Shown: piece after piece, positions 43,238 to 52,629 of the stretch
How positions within the stretch are numbered: position 1 is the first letter of the stretch
How the letters are laid out: each line of letters opens with the position of its first letter
From: Halalkaliarchaeum desulfuricum
GTDB taxonomy: Archaea > Halobacteriota > Halobacteria > Halobacteriales > Haloferacaceae
Length of the DNA stretch: 64,000 bases
NCBI RefSeq assembly: GCF_002952775.1
Contig: NZ_CP025066.1
Span: 868,001-932,000, forward strand
Reading direction: 5' to 3'
Notes under the pieces: model-generated
Told to the model about the DNA's origin: nothing
Database searches by the model: none
Seen by the model: the letters and a program-made list of their open reading frames with translations, nothing else
Program-made: the position numbers and the translations under genes

Positions 43238-43263
43238 CTGGATTGCACGTACACACGGCGTCA
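43238..43263 (-). other. 23S processing stem, 5' arm
   Basis: Complement of 40214-40240 on the far side of the 23S gene. Two paired blocks are separated by a mismatched part, as expected for the bulge-helix-bulge cut site. Confidence 0.7.
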
Positions 43264-43403
43264 TCGATGCCGCCCGGGTGTGAACGGGCAGCGATCTCGA
43301 ACCCTTCCCATCCTCGCTCTCGCGGCATGGTGCATCGGTCGTCCATCCCACCGTTCCCGATCCGCCCCCATAAGGGGACTGATTCGTAACGGCGGGGCGG
43401 GCA

Positions 43404-43475
43404 TGGACCCGCTGGGATTCGAACCCAGGGCATCCTCCTTGCAAAGGAGGCACTCTACCACTGAGCTACGGGCCC
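43404..43475 (-). tRNA. tRNA-Ala (anticodon TGC)
   Basis: A 72-nt cloverleaf in the 16S-23S spacer. The acceptor GGGCCCG pairs with CGGGTCC (one G-U). The anticodon loop TTTGCAA gives TGC, and the T-arm contains GGTTCGAATCC. CCA is not encoded. This spacer tRNA is standard for haloarchaea. Confidence 0.97.
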
Positions 43476-43478
43476 TCC

Positions 43479-43512
43479 CCCCACTCGCCAGGGACCTCCC
43501 TGGCGAGTGGGG
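43479..43512. other. Perfect 15-bp hairpin just upstream of tRNA-Ala
   Basis: CCCCACTCGCCAGGG, loop ACCT, and the exact complement. In the precursor this stands between 16S and tRNA-Ala and probably guides spacer processing. Two more hairpins lie in the same spacer: 43588-43605 (GGGTTCCG arms) and 43620-43641 (CGCTGTGGA arms). Confidence 0.75.
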
Positions 43513-43516
43513 TCTG

Positions 43517-43535
43517 TGTGAGCCGCGATCGTTCG
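43517..43535 (-). other. 16S processing stem, 3' arm
   Basis: Nineteen bases (TGTGAGCCGCGATCGTTCG on plus) are exactly complementary to 45234-45252 in the 16S leader. Beyond them a CCCC/GGGG helix flanked by unpaired triplets forms the bulge-helix-bulge motif cut by the archaeal splicing endonuclease. Confidence 0.8.
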
Positions 43536-43652
43536 TTAGTGCCCCAAATGTCGAATGGGCGAACCGTGGAGCTTCCTCCACCTCGGTGGGTTCCGAACGG
43601 AACCCGTACAGCGAATGGGCGCTGTGGAGTGATCCACAGCGTCCCGGTCTGT

Positions 43653-45124
<1,472 letters not shown>

Positions 45125-45233
45125 GTCCCTGATCCGGGAATGCCGGGTCAGGGGGGTGGCGGGAATAGACACCGAAGTGTCTACTCACCATTGCAAGGTC
45201 CACGTTCGCTGCCACCGACATCGGGGGTGACAC

Positions 45234-45252
45234 CGAACGATCGCGGCTCACA
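45234..45252 (-). other. 16S processing stem, 5' arm
   Basis: CGAACGATCGCGGCTCACA (plus) is the exact complement of 43517-43535. Together the arms loop out the 16S gene in the precursor. Confidence 0.8.
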
Positions 45253-45299
45253 TCAGAACGCGCCTTACGGCGGACCGCAGGGACGCAATCCTCATCTTT

Positions 45300-45337
45300 C
45301 GTTCGCATCACGATCCGAGTGCCCTCGTACTGATAAG
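45300..45337 (-). promoter_or_regulatory. rRNA operon promoter, proximal copy
   Basis: On the minus strand, CTTATC (45332-45337) lies about 25 bp before TGCGAACG (45300-45307), an initiation-region sequence that I recall from halobacterial rRNA promoters. The predicted transcript starts about 180 nt before 16S. Confidence 0.6.
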
Positions 45338-45402
45338 GGCATCGGATCGGACGCAGTCGGCCGCTCCGATCCGGAGCGGCCGGACCCCAGGTCGCCCCGG
45401 GG

Positions 45403-45439
45403 CGTTCGCATCCCAACCGAGGAGAGTCGGCCACTTAAC
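45403..45439 (-). promoter_or_regulatory. rRNA operon promoter, distal copy
   Basis: The same pair of elements again: GTTAA (45434-45439 region) about 24 bp before TGCGAACG (45403-45410), spaced ~103 bp from the proximal copy. Multiple tandem promoters are typical of haloarchaeal rRNA operons. The rest of 45125-45662 holds the leader processing arm, an inverted TATA-like TTATAAA near 45501 and the tbp promoters. Confidence 0.6.
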
Positions 45440-45611
45440 CCCGTCGTTCCATCGCCGCCTCGTCACGGAGTTTCATGGGCCACTCGCCCGTGTTGGACCG
45501 TTATAAAGCACGGCCGACATCACACCGAGAGAGACATCACAAATCAAGCGGCGTGGGGGCTATCGCCCGCGATCTCCGGTTCAAAAGGGGATCGCCGCGC
45601 CGCGAGCTCGG

Positions 45612-45634
45612 TTTATAACACCGCGGTTTATAAG
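45612..45634 (+). promoter_or_regulatory. Tandem TATA boxes of tbp
   Basis: TTTATAA occurs at 45612 and again at 45627, the second 29-36 bp before the tbp ATG at 45663. Two copies 15 bp apart in front of the TBP gene could allow autoregulation. TTTATAA also reads as a TATA-like element on the other strand, towards the rRNA operon. Confidence 0.5.
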
Positions 45635-45662
45635 GGAGGGGTTCGCATTAAAAAGCGAAGCG

Positions 45663-46223
45663 ATGACGGAACCCGCCGATTCAATCGAAATCCAGAACGT
45701 AGTCGCATCGACCGGCATCGGGCAGGAACTCGACCTGGAGGCGCTTGCGGAGGACCTTCCGGGTGCCGATTTCAATCCGGACAACTTCCCTGGACTGGTC
45801 TACCGAACCCAGGAACCGAAAGCTGCCGCGCTGATCTTCCGCTCCGGAAAGATCGTCTGCACGGGCGCGAAAAGCATCGACGACGTCCACGAAGCACTCG
45901 GAATCATTTTCGAAAAGCTCCGCGGACTCGAAATCCCCGTCGAGGAGGATCCGGAGATCACCGTCCAGAACATCGTCTCGAGCGCGGACCTGGGACACAC
46001 GTTGAACCTCAACGCGCTCGCGATCGGCCTCGGGCTCGAGGACGTGGAGTACGAGCCGGAACAGTTCCCGGGACTCGTCTACCGGATGGACGATCCGGAC
46101 GTCGTCATTCTGCTATTCGGCTCGGGAAAGATCGTCATAACCGGGGGGAAGCACACCAGCGATGCCGAGGAAGCGGTGGTAGAAATCGTCGATCGGATCG
46201 AAAGCCTCGGACTCCTCGGCTGA
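45663..46223 (+). CDS. tbp: TATA-box-binding protein (TBP)
   Basis: A 186-residue general transcription factor, full length, built of two ~90-residue repeats. Repeat 1 has IQNVVASTGIGQELDLEALA, FPGLVYRTQEPKAAALIFRS and GKIVCTGAKS. Repeat 2 has VQNIVSSADLGHTLNLNALA, FPGLVYRMDDPDVVILLFGS and GKIVITGGKH. The intercalating Phe pairs and the lysine-poor acidic surface are those of haloarchaeal TBPs. Haloarchaea encode several TBP paralogues; position next to the rRNA operon and the full repeat structure suit a major form, which is inference. It is divergent from the rRNA operon, with about 540 bp between it and 16S. Confidence 0.97.
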   Translation: MTEPADSIEIQNVVASTGIGQELDLEALAEDLPGADFNPDNFPGLVYRTQEPKAAALIFRSGKIVCTGAKSIDDVHEALGIIFEKLRGLEIPVEEDPEITVQNIVSSADLGHTLNLNALAIGLGLEDVEYEPEQFPGLVYRMDDPDVVILLFGSGKIVITGGKHTSDAEEAVVEIVDRIESLGLLG

Positions 46224-46253
46224 ACGCCAGCCGACGACGGGGTTCCGTCGCGA

Positions 46254-46619
46254 TCAGGTCCGGAACGACTCGCCACAGCCACACTCGGAGACGACGTTGG
46301 GGTTTTCCACGTGGAACCCCTCGGCCTGGAGCCCGTCCTCGTAGTCCAGTTTCGAGCCGCCGATGTATTTCAGGCTCGCGGAGTCGACGAACACACGTAG
46401 CCCGTGGTGTTCGGTGATCTCGTCGTCGTCTTCCGGTTCGTCGTCGAACCGCATCCCGTACGAGAGGCCGGCACAGCCACCTTGCTGGACGAACAGCCGC
46501 AGCCCGCCGACGTCGACGTCCATGCCTTCCCCCTCCATCAACGTCAGTGCCTTCGCTGCGGCCGCCTCGGTCACCTCGACGTGAGTCGCTGGAGCGTTCT
46601 CGGCCGCTTCGGAACTCAT
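46254..46619 (-). CDS. A-type iron-sulfur cluster carrier (HesB/IscA/ErpA)
   Basis: A 121-residue scaffold/carrier protein that delivers Fe-S clusters. The three conserved Cys are present: QQGGCAGLSYGMRFDDEPED (Cys1) and SECGCGESF (Cys2-x-Cys3) at the C-terminus. The start is ATG 46619 (MSSEAAEN); a longer frame upstream is rejected because it runs into non-coding sequence beside tRNA-Leu and has a basic composition. Its clients may include the ferredoxin and CooS in this window, but that is a general role, not a shown link. It is convergent with tbp. Confidence 0.9.
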   Translation of the reverse strand: MSSEAAENAPATHVEVTEAAAAKALTLMEGEGMDVDVGGLRLFVQQGGCAGLSYGMRFDDEPEDDDEITEHHGLRVFVDSASLKYIGGSKLDYEDGLQAEGFHVENPNVVSECGCGESFRT

Positions 46620-46696
46620 AGAGTACCCTATCGACCGGACGATGTTAACTGTGGCGCCGGCGTCGACGCTCCTCGAACGTGGGAAACGAAGTGTTT

Positions 46697-46776
46697 TGCG
46701 AGGGAAGAGCGCTCCGAGAGCGTCTTCCGCATCACGGGGTGTGGACCCCGGCGATGCGAGGGAAGGGATTTGAACC
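46697..46776 (-). repeat. Copies of the tRNA-Leu 3' end
   Basis: TGCGAGGGAAGGGATTTGAACC (46755-46776) repeats 22 bp of the tRNA-Leu 3' end exactly (the same bases at 46842-46863). A shorter 11-bp copy, TGCGAGGGAAG, begins at 46697. Between the 22-bp copy and the tRNA a mirrored fragment (TTCAAATCCCTCCC, about 46803-46816) makes a 10-bp inverted pair. They are candidate attachment-site remnants. The 46620-46841 interval holds nothing else that I can support. Confidence 0.7.
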
Positions 46777-46841
46777 ACGGTCGCGCCGGAGGCGCTCCCT
46801 GATTCAAATCCCTCCCGTTGGCATTCGTGCTTTCACACTCA

Positions 46842-46927
46842 TGCGAGGGAAGGGATTTGAACCCTTGGACCTCTACAGGAGCGGATCTTGAGTCCGCCGC
46901 CGTTTCCAGGCTTGGCTACCCTCGCAC
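46842..46927 (-). tRNA. tRNA-Leu (anticodon CAA)
   Basis: An 86-nt class II tRNA. The acceptor GCGAGGG pairs with CCCTCGC. The anticodon loop CTCAAGA gives CAA. The long variable arm (CTCCTGTAGAGGTCC) and the T-loop GGTTCAAATCC are present. CCA is not encoded and there is no intron. ORFs of the MRGKGFEP type called over it are antisense artefacts. Confidence 0.95.
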
Positions 46928-46996
46928 GCGGTCGAGAATATTCGACCGATCCGGTTTAAGCCATCGGTTTTAGGCCGTCCGTCCCCAACGGAAGCT

Positions 46997-47536
46997 ATGG
47001 ACGACCACACCCGGGACCCGAGCGTCGCCCCGCCGCTGGGGAACCCAACGGGGTGGAACCCGGCGCGTTCGGACCGACAGGAACGAACGGAAGCCGGAGA
47101 CTGCGAGCCGGAGCCACGCGGCGGATACTGGGAACACGCGACCCTCAGGCGGGCAGTCGAGCACGGTGTTAGATTGTTCAACGCGGGCGCGTATCACGAA
47201 TCCCACGACTGCTTCGAGGACGAATGGTTCAACTACGGCGGCGGAACGACCGAGTCGGCGTTCCTCCACGGAATGGTGCAGGTGGCAGCGGGCGCGTACA
47301 AACACGCCGACTTCGAAAACGACGACGGGATGCGGTCGCTCTTCGAGACGGCACTACAGTACCTCCACTCCGTGCCCGAGGACTTCTACGGCGTCGACGT
47401 CGCCGACATCAGGACGACCGTCCGGGAAGCGCTGGAGGATCCCTCGGCGATCGACGACTGGCAGATCACGCTGGACGGACACACCCCCGAGGCGTACCCG
47501 GCCGATTACGAGTACGCCGAACGCATCGACGAGTGA
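46997..47536 (+). CDS. DUF309 family protein
   Basis: A 179-residue helical protein. The DUF309 signature is at about 50-85: [20 protein letters not shown], where the H-E-x-x-H-D-x-x-E pattern and the following EWF give the family's conserved polar core. Function is unknown, although metal binding has been suggested from the His/Glu set. The first ~45 residues are acidic and of low complexity. The stop codon is in the first unit of a 16-bp tandem repeat (47533). It is divergent from tRNA-Leu. Confidence 0.8.
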   Translation: MDDHTRDPSVAPPLGNPTGWNPARSDRQERTEAGDCEPEPRGGYWEHATLRRAVEHGVRLFNAGAYHESHDCFEDEWFNYGGGTTESAFLHGMVQVAAGAYKHADFENDDGMRSLFETALQYLHSVPEDFYGVDVADIRTTVREALEDPSAIDDWQITLDGHTPEAYPADYEYAERIDE

Positions 47537-47596
47537 CTGGAACGGCGCGTGACTGGAACGGCGCGTGACTGGAACAGCGCGTGACTGGAACGGCGA
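47533..47596. repeat. 16-bp tandem repeat, four copies
   Basis: GTGACTGGAACGGCGC repeats with period 16 at 47533, 47549, 47565 and 47581, with one base changed in the third unit and a last-base change in the fourth. The stop codon of the DUF309 gene lies in the first unit. Confidence 0.9.
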
Positions 47597-47653
47597 GTGA
47601 TACGGCCGAGGAAATCGTGCGGTTGAAACCCATCGGCGCCCGAGGTTCGTGAA

Positions 47654-48463
47654 ATGAGAGTCACGGAACTGGGCGAGGGAGTTCCGGAGGTCGCGGTCGT
47701 GGGGGGCATCCACGGCGACGAGCCGTGCGGTCCGACCGCGATCGAGCGGTTTCTCGCCGGTGACCCCGACCTCGAACGCCCAGTAAAGTTCGTCGTCGCA
47801 AACGAGGAGGCGCTCGCGGCTGGAGTGCGGTATCTCGACGAGGACCTCAACCGTGCGTTCCCGGGATCCCCCGACGCCGACACCCACGAGGGACAACTCG
47901 CCCACCGCCTCGCCTCCGAACTCCGCGGCAGTACCGTGCTCTCGTTGCATTCGACGCAGTCGTACGCGGAGCCGTTCGCCCTGTGTGACACCGTCGACGA
48001 GGTGATCCGGGGTGTCGTCCCGCACCTTCCTGTAGACGTCCTCATCGAGACCGCCCAGTTCACCGACGGTCGCCTCATCGAACACGCCCACACCGTCGAG
48101 GTGGAGTGTGGCCTCCAGGGGAGCGAGGAGGCCACAGACAACGGCTACTGGCTGATCCGCGCGTTTCTCACCGCGACCGGTGCGCTGTCGGCCCCGGGTG
48201 CCGAAGAGCCCGTCCGAACCGGCGCCGGAAACGGCGAGGGGATCCGGGTGTACAGGCTCGAGGAGAAACTGCCGAAGCCGCCGGCCGAACGCTACGAGGT
48301 GTTCGCCCGAAACTTCAGCCGGGTACAGGCCGGCGAACCGTTCGCCGTCGCCGACGGCTCCGAATCGGTCGCACAGCGGGACTTCTATCCGGTGTTGCTG
48401 TCGGCGTACGGCTACGAAGACGTGTTCGGGTACGCCGCGACGAAGATCGGAACGCTGGGATGA
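47654..48463 (+). CDS. AstE/AspA family zinc carboxypeptidase-like protein
   Basis: A 269-residue M14-like hydrolase. The metal site begins with VVGGIHGDEPCGP (His-x-x-Glu). The third ligand is in LSLHSTQSYAEPF, and ARYLDEDLNRAFPG-type substrate binding is seen as VRYLDEDLNRAFPGSPD. The glutamate base region reads VEVECGLQG. It removes succinyl or acyl groups from amino acids. The gene is separate from the paralogue at 10395, which lacks the clean HGDE motif. The exact substrate is unknown. It starts at ATG 47654, about 55 bp after the 16-bp tandem repeat. Confidence 0.82.
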   Translation: MRVTELGEGVPEVAVVGGIHGDEPCGPTAIERFLAGDPDLERPVKFVVANEEALAAGVRYLDEDLNRAFPGSPDADTHEGQLAHRLASELRGSTVLSLHSTQSYAEPFALCDTVDEVIRGVVPHLPVDVLIETAQFTDGRLIEHAHTVEVECGLQGSEEATDNGYWLIRAFLTATGALSAPGAEEPVRTGAGNGEGIRVYRLEEKLPKPPAERYEVFARNFSRVQAGEPFAVADGSESVAQRDFYPVLLSAYGYEDVFGYAATKIGTLG

Positions 48464-48504
48464 GAACCGGCGCTGTGTCGGACAACCAGCCGGGCCGATA
48501 GCTG

Positions 48505-48951
48505 TTAGTCTTCCGGTGCGAACTCGACGAGTGTGAGCTCTCGATCGAGCGCACAGTAGTCGTGTGGGGGTTCGCCGATCACTTCCTCGATCCGATACTC
48601 CCCGTCGAACTCGGCGCCTTCCGGAACGCAGTACTCGTGACTGGGACAGTCCGTGTGGGGACACGGTCCCGCAAGCGAGGCGCGCGAACCGGCGTAGACC
48701 CCACGCGACGGAACGTTCGCGCGGACGGACGCGGGTTCGACTTCGACCGCCTGAACCCCCTCGTCGTGGACGGCACAGTCGAGCACCTGCGTGTTCTCGC
48801 GCACGCCGACAACACGGTAGCGTCGTCCCTCCGTGAGGTTCAGACACTGCGCCCGGTAGGGACACCCCTCGCACGCCGGAGACTCCCCCCGATAGACGAA
48901 CTCGCGGCCGGACTCCGCGAGGCGGGTTCCAATGAGCGTAACAGTCGGCAT
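48505..48951 (-). CDS. UPF0179 family archaeal protein
   Basis: A 148-residue cysteine-rich protein of the archaeal UPF0179 family; function unknown. Cysteines fall in two groups: CEGCPYRAQC (three) and later CPHTDCPSHEYCVPEGA (three), plus isolated DCAVHDEG and HDYCALDRE, suggesting an Fe-S or zinc site. The block SRGVYAGSRASLAGPCPH is characteristic. The start is ATG 48951 (MPTVTLIGTRLAESG); a longer frame is rejected because it crosses the start of the divergent YcaO gene. It is divergent from that gene with about 120 bp between. Confidence 0.85.
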   Translation of the reverse strand: MPTVTLIGTRLAESGREFVYRGESPACEGCPYRAQCLNLTEGRRYRVVGVRENTQVLDCAVHDEGVQAVEVEPASVRANVPSRGVYAGSRASLAGPCPHTDCPSHEYCVPEGAEFDGEYRIEEVIGEPPHDYCALDRELTLVEFAPED

Positions 48952-49069
48952 GCCCGCCCATTGCGCGGCCGAGGCGTTAAGCCTCTCGCTCGAACGACAG
49001 TTGTCCCGTATCCGCCGAAATCTCGAGGCGATGCCGATGATTTTTGCCCTCCATGAACGTGGATGGGGT

Positions 49070-50953
49070 ATGGACATCGCTGTAGTCGGCGACGGCCCGG
49101 CCGCGGACGCGGCGGAGGCCGGCCTCGCGGACGTGGACGCGAACGTGTTCGCCGTCGAGGCGTCACTTCTGGACGGGTTCGACCGGGCGATCGTGGTCGG
49201 AACCGCCGGCGACGACGTCTTCGAAACGGCCGACGCCGCACTGGATCGGTGGATCGCCGTCGAGATCGGCGGCCTCGGCGGCCACCCCCTCGCGGAGATC
49301 GACGCCGCAGTCACCCTGTTCGACCGCGCCTGTTACGACTGCCTCCGGACCCGCGTTGCGGCCGGAAGCGCAGAACCCGTCGAGACCGCCCGCGGCGTGA
49401 GGTCGGCGGTCCGGTACGCCGGCGCCGCCGCCGCTCGCCGGCTCATCCGGGCGCTGTCGGGGGACGATCTCGGCGACACCGTCCTCGAGGAGCCGGGAGG
49501 TGAACGACGACTGTTGCCTGCTCCGGGCTGTGAGTGCACGGAACCGGACGAGCCACAGGTCGACGCAGTCGACCGTCGCGTGGTTCTCCCGGACTCGACC
49601 TCGGCTGCCGGCGAAGCCGGCCCGCCACTCGAGGACGCGCTCGGGCGCGCCGAGCGGGCGGTCGACGACCGGATCGGCCCCGTTTCGCAAGTTGGAGAGC
49701 GCGAGTCGTTCCCGATCCCCTACTACGTCGCCGCCGCCGCAGACACCAGGGAGTTCAGCGATGCCAGGGCCGCAGAGTTCGCCGGCGGCGCCGACACCGA
49801 CTGGAACCGGGCGTTCATGAAGGCGCTCGGCGAAGGGCTCGAACGCTACTGCGCCGGGGTATACCGGGGCGACGGGTTCCGGACGGCGACGACAGCGACG
49901 CTCCGCGAGGAGGCGGGCGAGCGGGTCGTCGCCCCCGAGGCGTTCGTGACTCCGGAGGGATACCGACAGGGGAGCGACGACGGTGACGACGCCGCGGTGG
50001 ACGAAACGGACGAAGGCGATTCGCGTCCGTGGGTGCGCGGGACCATACTGGACGCGAAAGCAGAAACGAGGGGGGAATCGGGAACCGAAGGAGAAACCGA
50101 ACAGGCAAACGAGGGATCGGACGAAAGCTCCGCGTGGCTACCCGCCGAGTCCGTCTTCTATCCCCCCGTCGAACGCCGGCTCAAGCCGGCGATCACCACC
50201 GGACTCGGTCTGGGGAACTCGACGAGCGAAGCCGTCCTGTCCGGACTGTACGAGGTGCTCGAACGGGACGCGACGATGCTCGCGTGGTACTCGACGTTCG
50301 ATCCGCTGGAACTCGAATACGACGGCGAACTCGCGGACCTGCGGAAGCGAGCCCGCGCCGAGTCCCTCGCGGTGTCGACGCTTCTTGTCACCCAGGACGT
50401 CGACGTCCCGGTCGTCGCCGCGGCAGTCCACCGCGACCCGGCGGCGTGTTCGATCCCCGTCGATACGGGGTCGGACGACTGGCCGGCGTTCGCCGCCGGG
50501 TCGGGTGCCGCGCTCGATCCCGTCGCCGCCGCCCGGTCGGCGCTCTCGGAAGCGCTACAGAACTGGACGGAGCTCCGGGCGATGGGACCGGAACGTGCCG
50601 ACGAACAGGGGGGCGCGATCGGTCGATACGCCGGGTTCCCGGCGGAGGTACAGGCGTTTGTCGACGCTGACGCGAGCGTCCCGGCGGAGACGCTCGGCGA
50701 GCCGGAACTGTCCGGGCGGGCAGAGCTACAGGCGGTTCTCGAGCGGCTCGAAACCGAGGGACTCGGGGCGTATGCCGCCCGGACGACCACCCGCGACGTG
50801 GCGGCGCTCGGATTCGAGGGCGTACGCGTCGTGGTTCCGGAAGCGCAGCCGCTTTTCACCGGCGACCCCTTCTTCGGCGAGCGGGCCCGCGCAGTCCCCG
50901 AGACGATGGGGTTCGAACCGCGGCTCGATCGGGAGTACCACCCGTTCCCCTGA
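49070..50953 (+). CDS. Fused TOMM-type cyclodehydratase, YcaO domain protein
   Basis: A 627-residue protein with two parts. Residues 1-~165 resemble the ThiF-like partner of azole-forming cyclodehydratases (IAVVGDGPAADAAEAGL, ACYDCLRTRVA). Residues ~210-627 are a YcaO domain: an N-terminal ATP-binding Glu/Arg motif (FMKALGEGLERYCAGVYRGD), GLGLGNSTSEAVLSGLYEVL, ERDATMLAWY, and AARSALSEALQNWTELR. It ends PFP, a proline-rich C-terminus as in cyclodehydratases. The YcaO family activates amide backbones with ATP. No precursor peptide, dehydrogenase or export gene is visible near, so the target is unknown; it could be a protein instead of a peptide toxin. There is an acidic insertion of ~60 residues (about 305-365). 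Confidence 0.85.
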   Translation: MDIAVVGDGPAADAAEAGLADVDANVFAVEASLLDGFDRAIVVGTAGDDVFETADAALDRWIAVEIGGLGGHPLAEIDAAVTLFDRACYDCLRTRVAAGSAEPVETARGVRSAVRYAGAAAARRLIRALSGDDLGDTVLEEPGGERRLLPAPGCECTEPDEPQVDAVDRRVVLPDSTSAAGEAGPPLEDALGRAERAVDDRIGPVSQVGERESFPIPYYVAAAADTREFSDARAAEFAGGADTDWNRAFMKALGEGLERYCAGVYRGDGFRTATTATLREEAGERVVAPEAFVTPEGYRQGSDDGDDAAVDETDEGDSRPWVRGTILDAKAETRGESGTEGETEQANEGSDESSAWLPAESVFYPPVERRLKPAITTGLGLGNSTSEAVLSGLYEVLERDATMLAWYSTFDPLELEYDGELADLRKRARAESLAVSTLLVTQDVDVPVVAAAVHRDPAACSIPVDTGSDDWPAFAAGSGAALDPVAAARSALSEALQNWTELRAMGPERADEQGGAIGRYAGFPAEVQAFVDADASVPAETLGEPELSGRAELQAVLERLETEGLGAYAARTTTRDVAALGFEGVRVVVPEAQPLFTGDPFFGERARAVPETMGFEPRLDREYHPFP

Positions 50954-50988
50954 CCGTCACCGGGAGTTCTGCGCCGGTGTGGGGGGAG

Positions 50989-51999
50989 TCAGCCGCCGTC
51001 GCTCGAGGGACCGATCGACTGATCCGTCGCCACTTCGGAGCGATCGAGTTCCGAGGCCTCCGAAACGGCGACCTCCGCACGACCGCTGGTCTCGTCGAAG
51101 ATCAGATGCTGGTGGGGGTACGCGACATCGACGTGGACATCGTCGTCCTCGAGCGCTTCCCAGATGTTCGTCTGGACCTCCGAGCGAACCGCTATGAGGC
51201 GATACGGTTTTCGCGCCCAGTACCGCAGCGTGAGCAACACGCCGTCGTCGGCGTAATCGTCGATGTAGCAGGTCGGCGAAGCGGGATACCGCGCGGAACC
51301 GATCCGGATGTCGGGACCGCCGTCGATGACGGCGTCGGAACGCCGGGCGGCCTGTTCCATCACCTTGCGCGCCTGCGAGAGGTTGGACTCGTACGTGATC
51401 AAAATCGACAGCGAGAGCCTGGTGCGTTCGTCCTCCGCAGAGTAGTTGGTGACGTCCCGTTCACGGATGTTGGCGTTCGGAATGACGATGAACGTGTTGT
51501 CCAGCGTGAATATCTTGGTGTACCGGATCGTCATGTCCTCGACGAATCCCTGGGTGCCGTCGTCGAGTTCGATCATGTCGCCGATTTCGAACGGCTGGTC
51601 GGCGAGAACGAACAGCCCGTTGATGATCGATCCGACCAGCGGCGCGAGGATGATACCCACCACCGCAGAGAACACCGCAACCGAGAGGACGATGTCCGGG
51701 AATCCGAGGCCGGCAAGCCAGCCGCTGAAGAACAACGCGAGAACGATCACGGACAGCCGGATGCCACGGAGCACGGTCTGGGCGATGCTCGGGCGCACGA
51801 ATTGGCTGGCGATCGGACGACCGAGCAGCCGCAACAGATACTTCGAGAGGTATATTCCGGCGATCAGCGCGGCCAGGGCGACGAGATACTCCATGCCCGT
51901 AAAGGAGATCGGGTCCGGGAGGATTTCCCGACCGGGCGGACCTCCGCCGGCCTGCAACGGAAAACGGGAGGCCGCTGCAGCCGCAGTCTCTGCGTCCAT
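50989..51999 (-). CDS. MscS-type mechanosensitive channel
   Basis: A 336-residue small-conductance mechanosensitive channel. Three hydrophobic helices lie in the first ~150 residues (YLVALAALIAGIYLSKYL; IRLSVIVLALFFSGWLAG; IVLSVAVFSAVVGIILAP). The pore helix then passes into the MscS beta domain: PFEIGDMIELDDGTQGFVED, FIVIPNANIRERDVTNYS. The C-terminal domain follows with an acidic tail. It releases solutes on osmotic downshock, relevant to a halophile. It lies downstream of a COG1325 gene on the minus strand, with about a 75-bp gap. Confidence 0.92.
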   Translation of the reverse strand: MDAETAAAAASRFPLQAGGGPPGREILPDPISFTGMEYLVALAALIAGIYLSKYLLRLLGRPIASQFVRPSIAQTVLRGIRLSVIVLALFFSGWLAGLGFPDIVLSVAVFSAVVGIILAPLVGSIINGLFVLADQPFEIGDMIELDDGTQGFVEDMTIRYTKIFTLDNTFIVIPNANIRERDVTNYSAEDERTRLSLSILITYESNLSQARKVMEQAARRSDAVIDGGPDIRIGSARYPASPTCYIDDYADDGVLLTLRYWARKPYRLIAVRSEVQTNIWEALEDDDVHVDVAYPHQHLIFDETSGRAEVAVSEASELDRSEVATDQSIGPSSDGG

Positions 52000-52073
52000 A
52001 TCCCGTCGTCTCCCCCGCCGGGAAAAAACGTTTCCCGTCCGAAGGTCGGTTCAACCGGACTCGTCGGCGCCGA

Positions 52074-52517
52074 TCAACCGGACTCGTCGGCTTCGATCGA
52101 CTCTAGCACCTCGGCCGCGTTCTCCACTGCGTTCGGTTTCTTTGCGGGGTACGCCTCCACCTTCGCGCGGAGGGTGATCCCCTCGCCGAGTCGGACGTCC
52201 CCGCCGAAGGCGGCCTGTTTGTCCAGGCGGAGAAAAAGCGAACAGTTGTCGTCGACGCGCTCGTCGAGCTGGTCGATCACCCGATCGATACCCGAAAGCG
52301 ACGCGAGACGACCGAGAACGTGTCTTATCTCGTCTGCGTTCTCGACTCGCGCGGAGAGCACCACGATCCGGTCCCCGTGGTGTCCCTCGTTTTCCGTCCG
52401 GTCGATCTCGAAATCCTCGGGGAGGAACGTCAAAAGCGCCTCCTCTACCCGCTTTTCGTCCTCCGTGGCGTAGCAGAACGTCCTGAGGTCAACGTAGTGA
52501 AACGGAACGGTAGCCAT
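52074..52517 (-). CDS. RNA-binding protein, COG1325 type
   Basis: A 147-residue archaeal protein that I place in COG1325, predicted exosome-associated RNA-binding protein. The N-terminus MATVPFHYVDLRTFCYATED is the family start. RVEEALLTFLPEDFEIDRTE and GHHGDRIVVLSARVENADEI follow, then FLRLDKQAAFGGDVRLGEG. The fold resembles the dihydrofolate-reductase-like/RNase P subunit type described for this family. It starts at ATG 52517; a 20-residue upstream extension runs over the promoter. It is divergent from the DoxX-like gene. Confidence 0.8.
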   Translation of the reverse strand: MATVPFHYVDLRTFCYATEDEKRVEEALLTFLPEDFEIDRTENEGHHGDRIVVLSARVENADEIRHVLGRLASLSGIDRVIDQLDERVDDNCSLFLRLDKQAAFGGDVRLGEGITLRAKVEAYPAKKPNAVENAAEVLESIEADESG

Positions 52518-52629
52518 TAGCGACCAGTACGTACACCGGACGAAAAACGCTGCCGCTTGTCCGTCGGAGACCGTCATCTATCGAAGAGACCGACGGGTTC
52601 TTTCCCGGCCATCCCGTACTGGAATCGTT

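Noticed and set aside
46679-46891. ORF containing MRGKGFEP-type peptides near tRNA-Leu
   Set aside because: It is the antisense of the tRNA-Leu and its copied 3' ends; such peptides are a known annotation artefact in haloarchaea.
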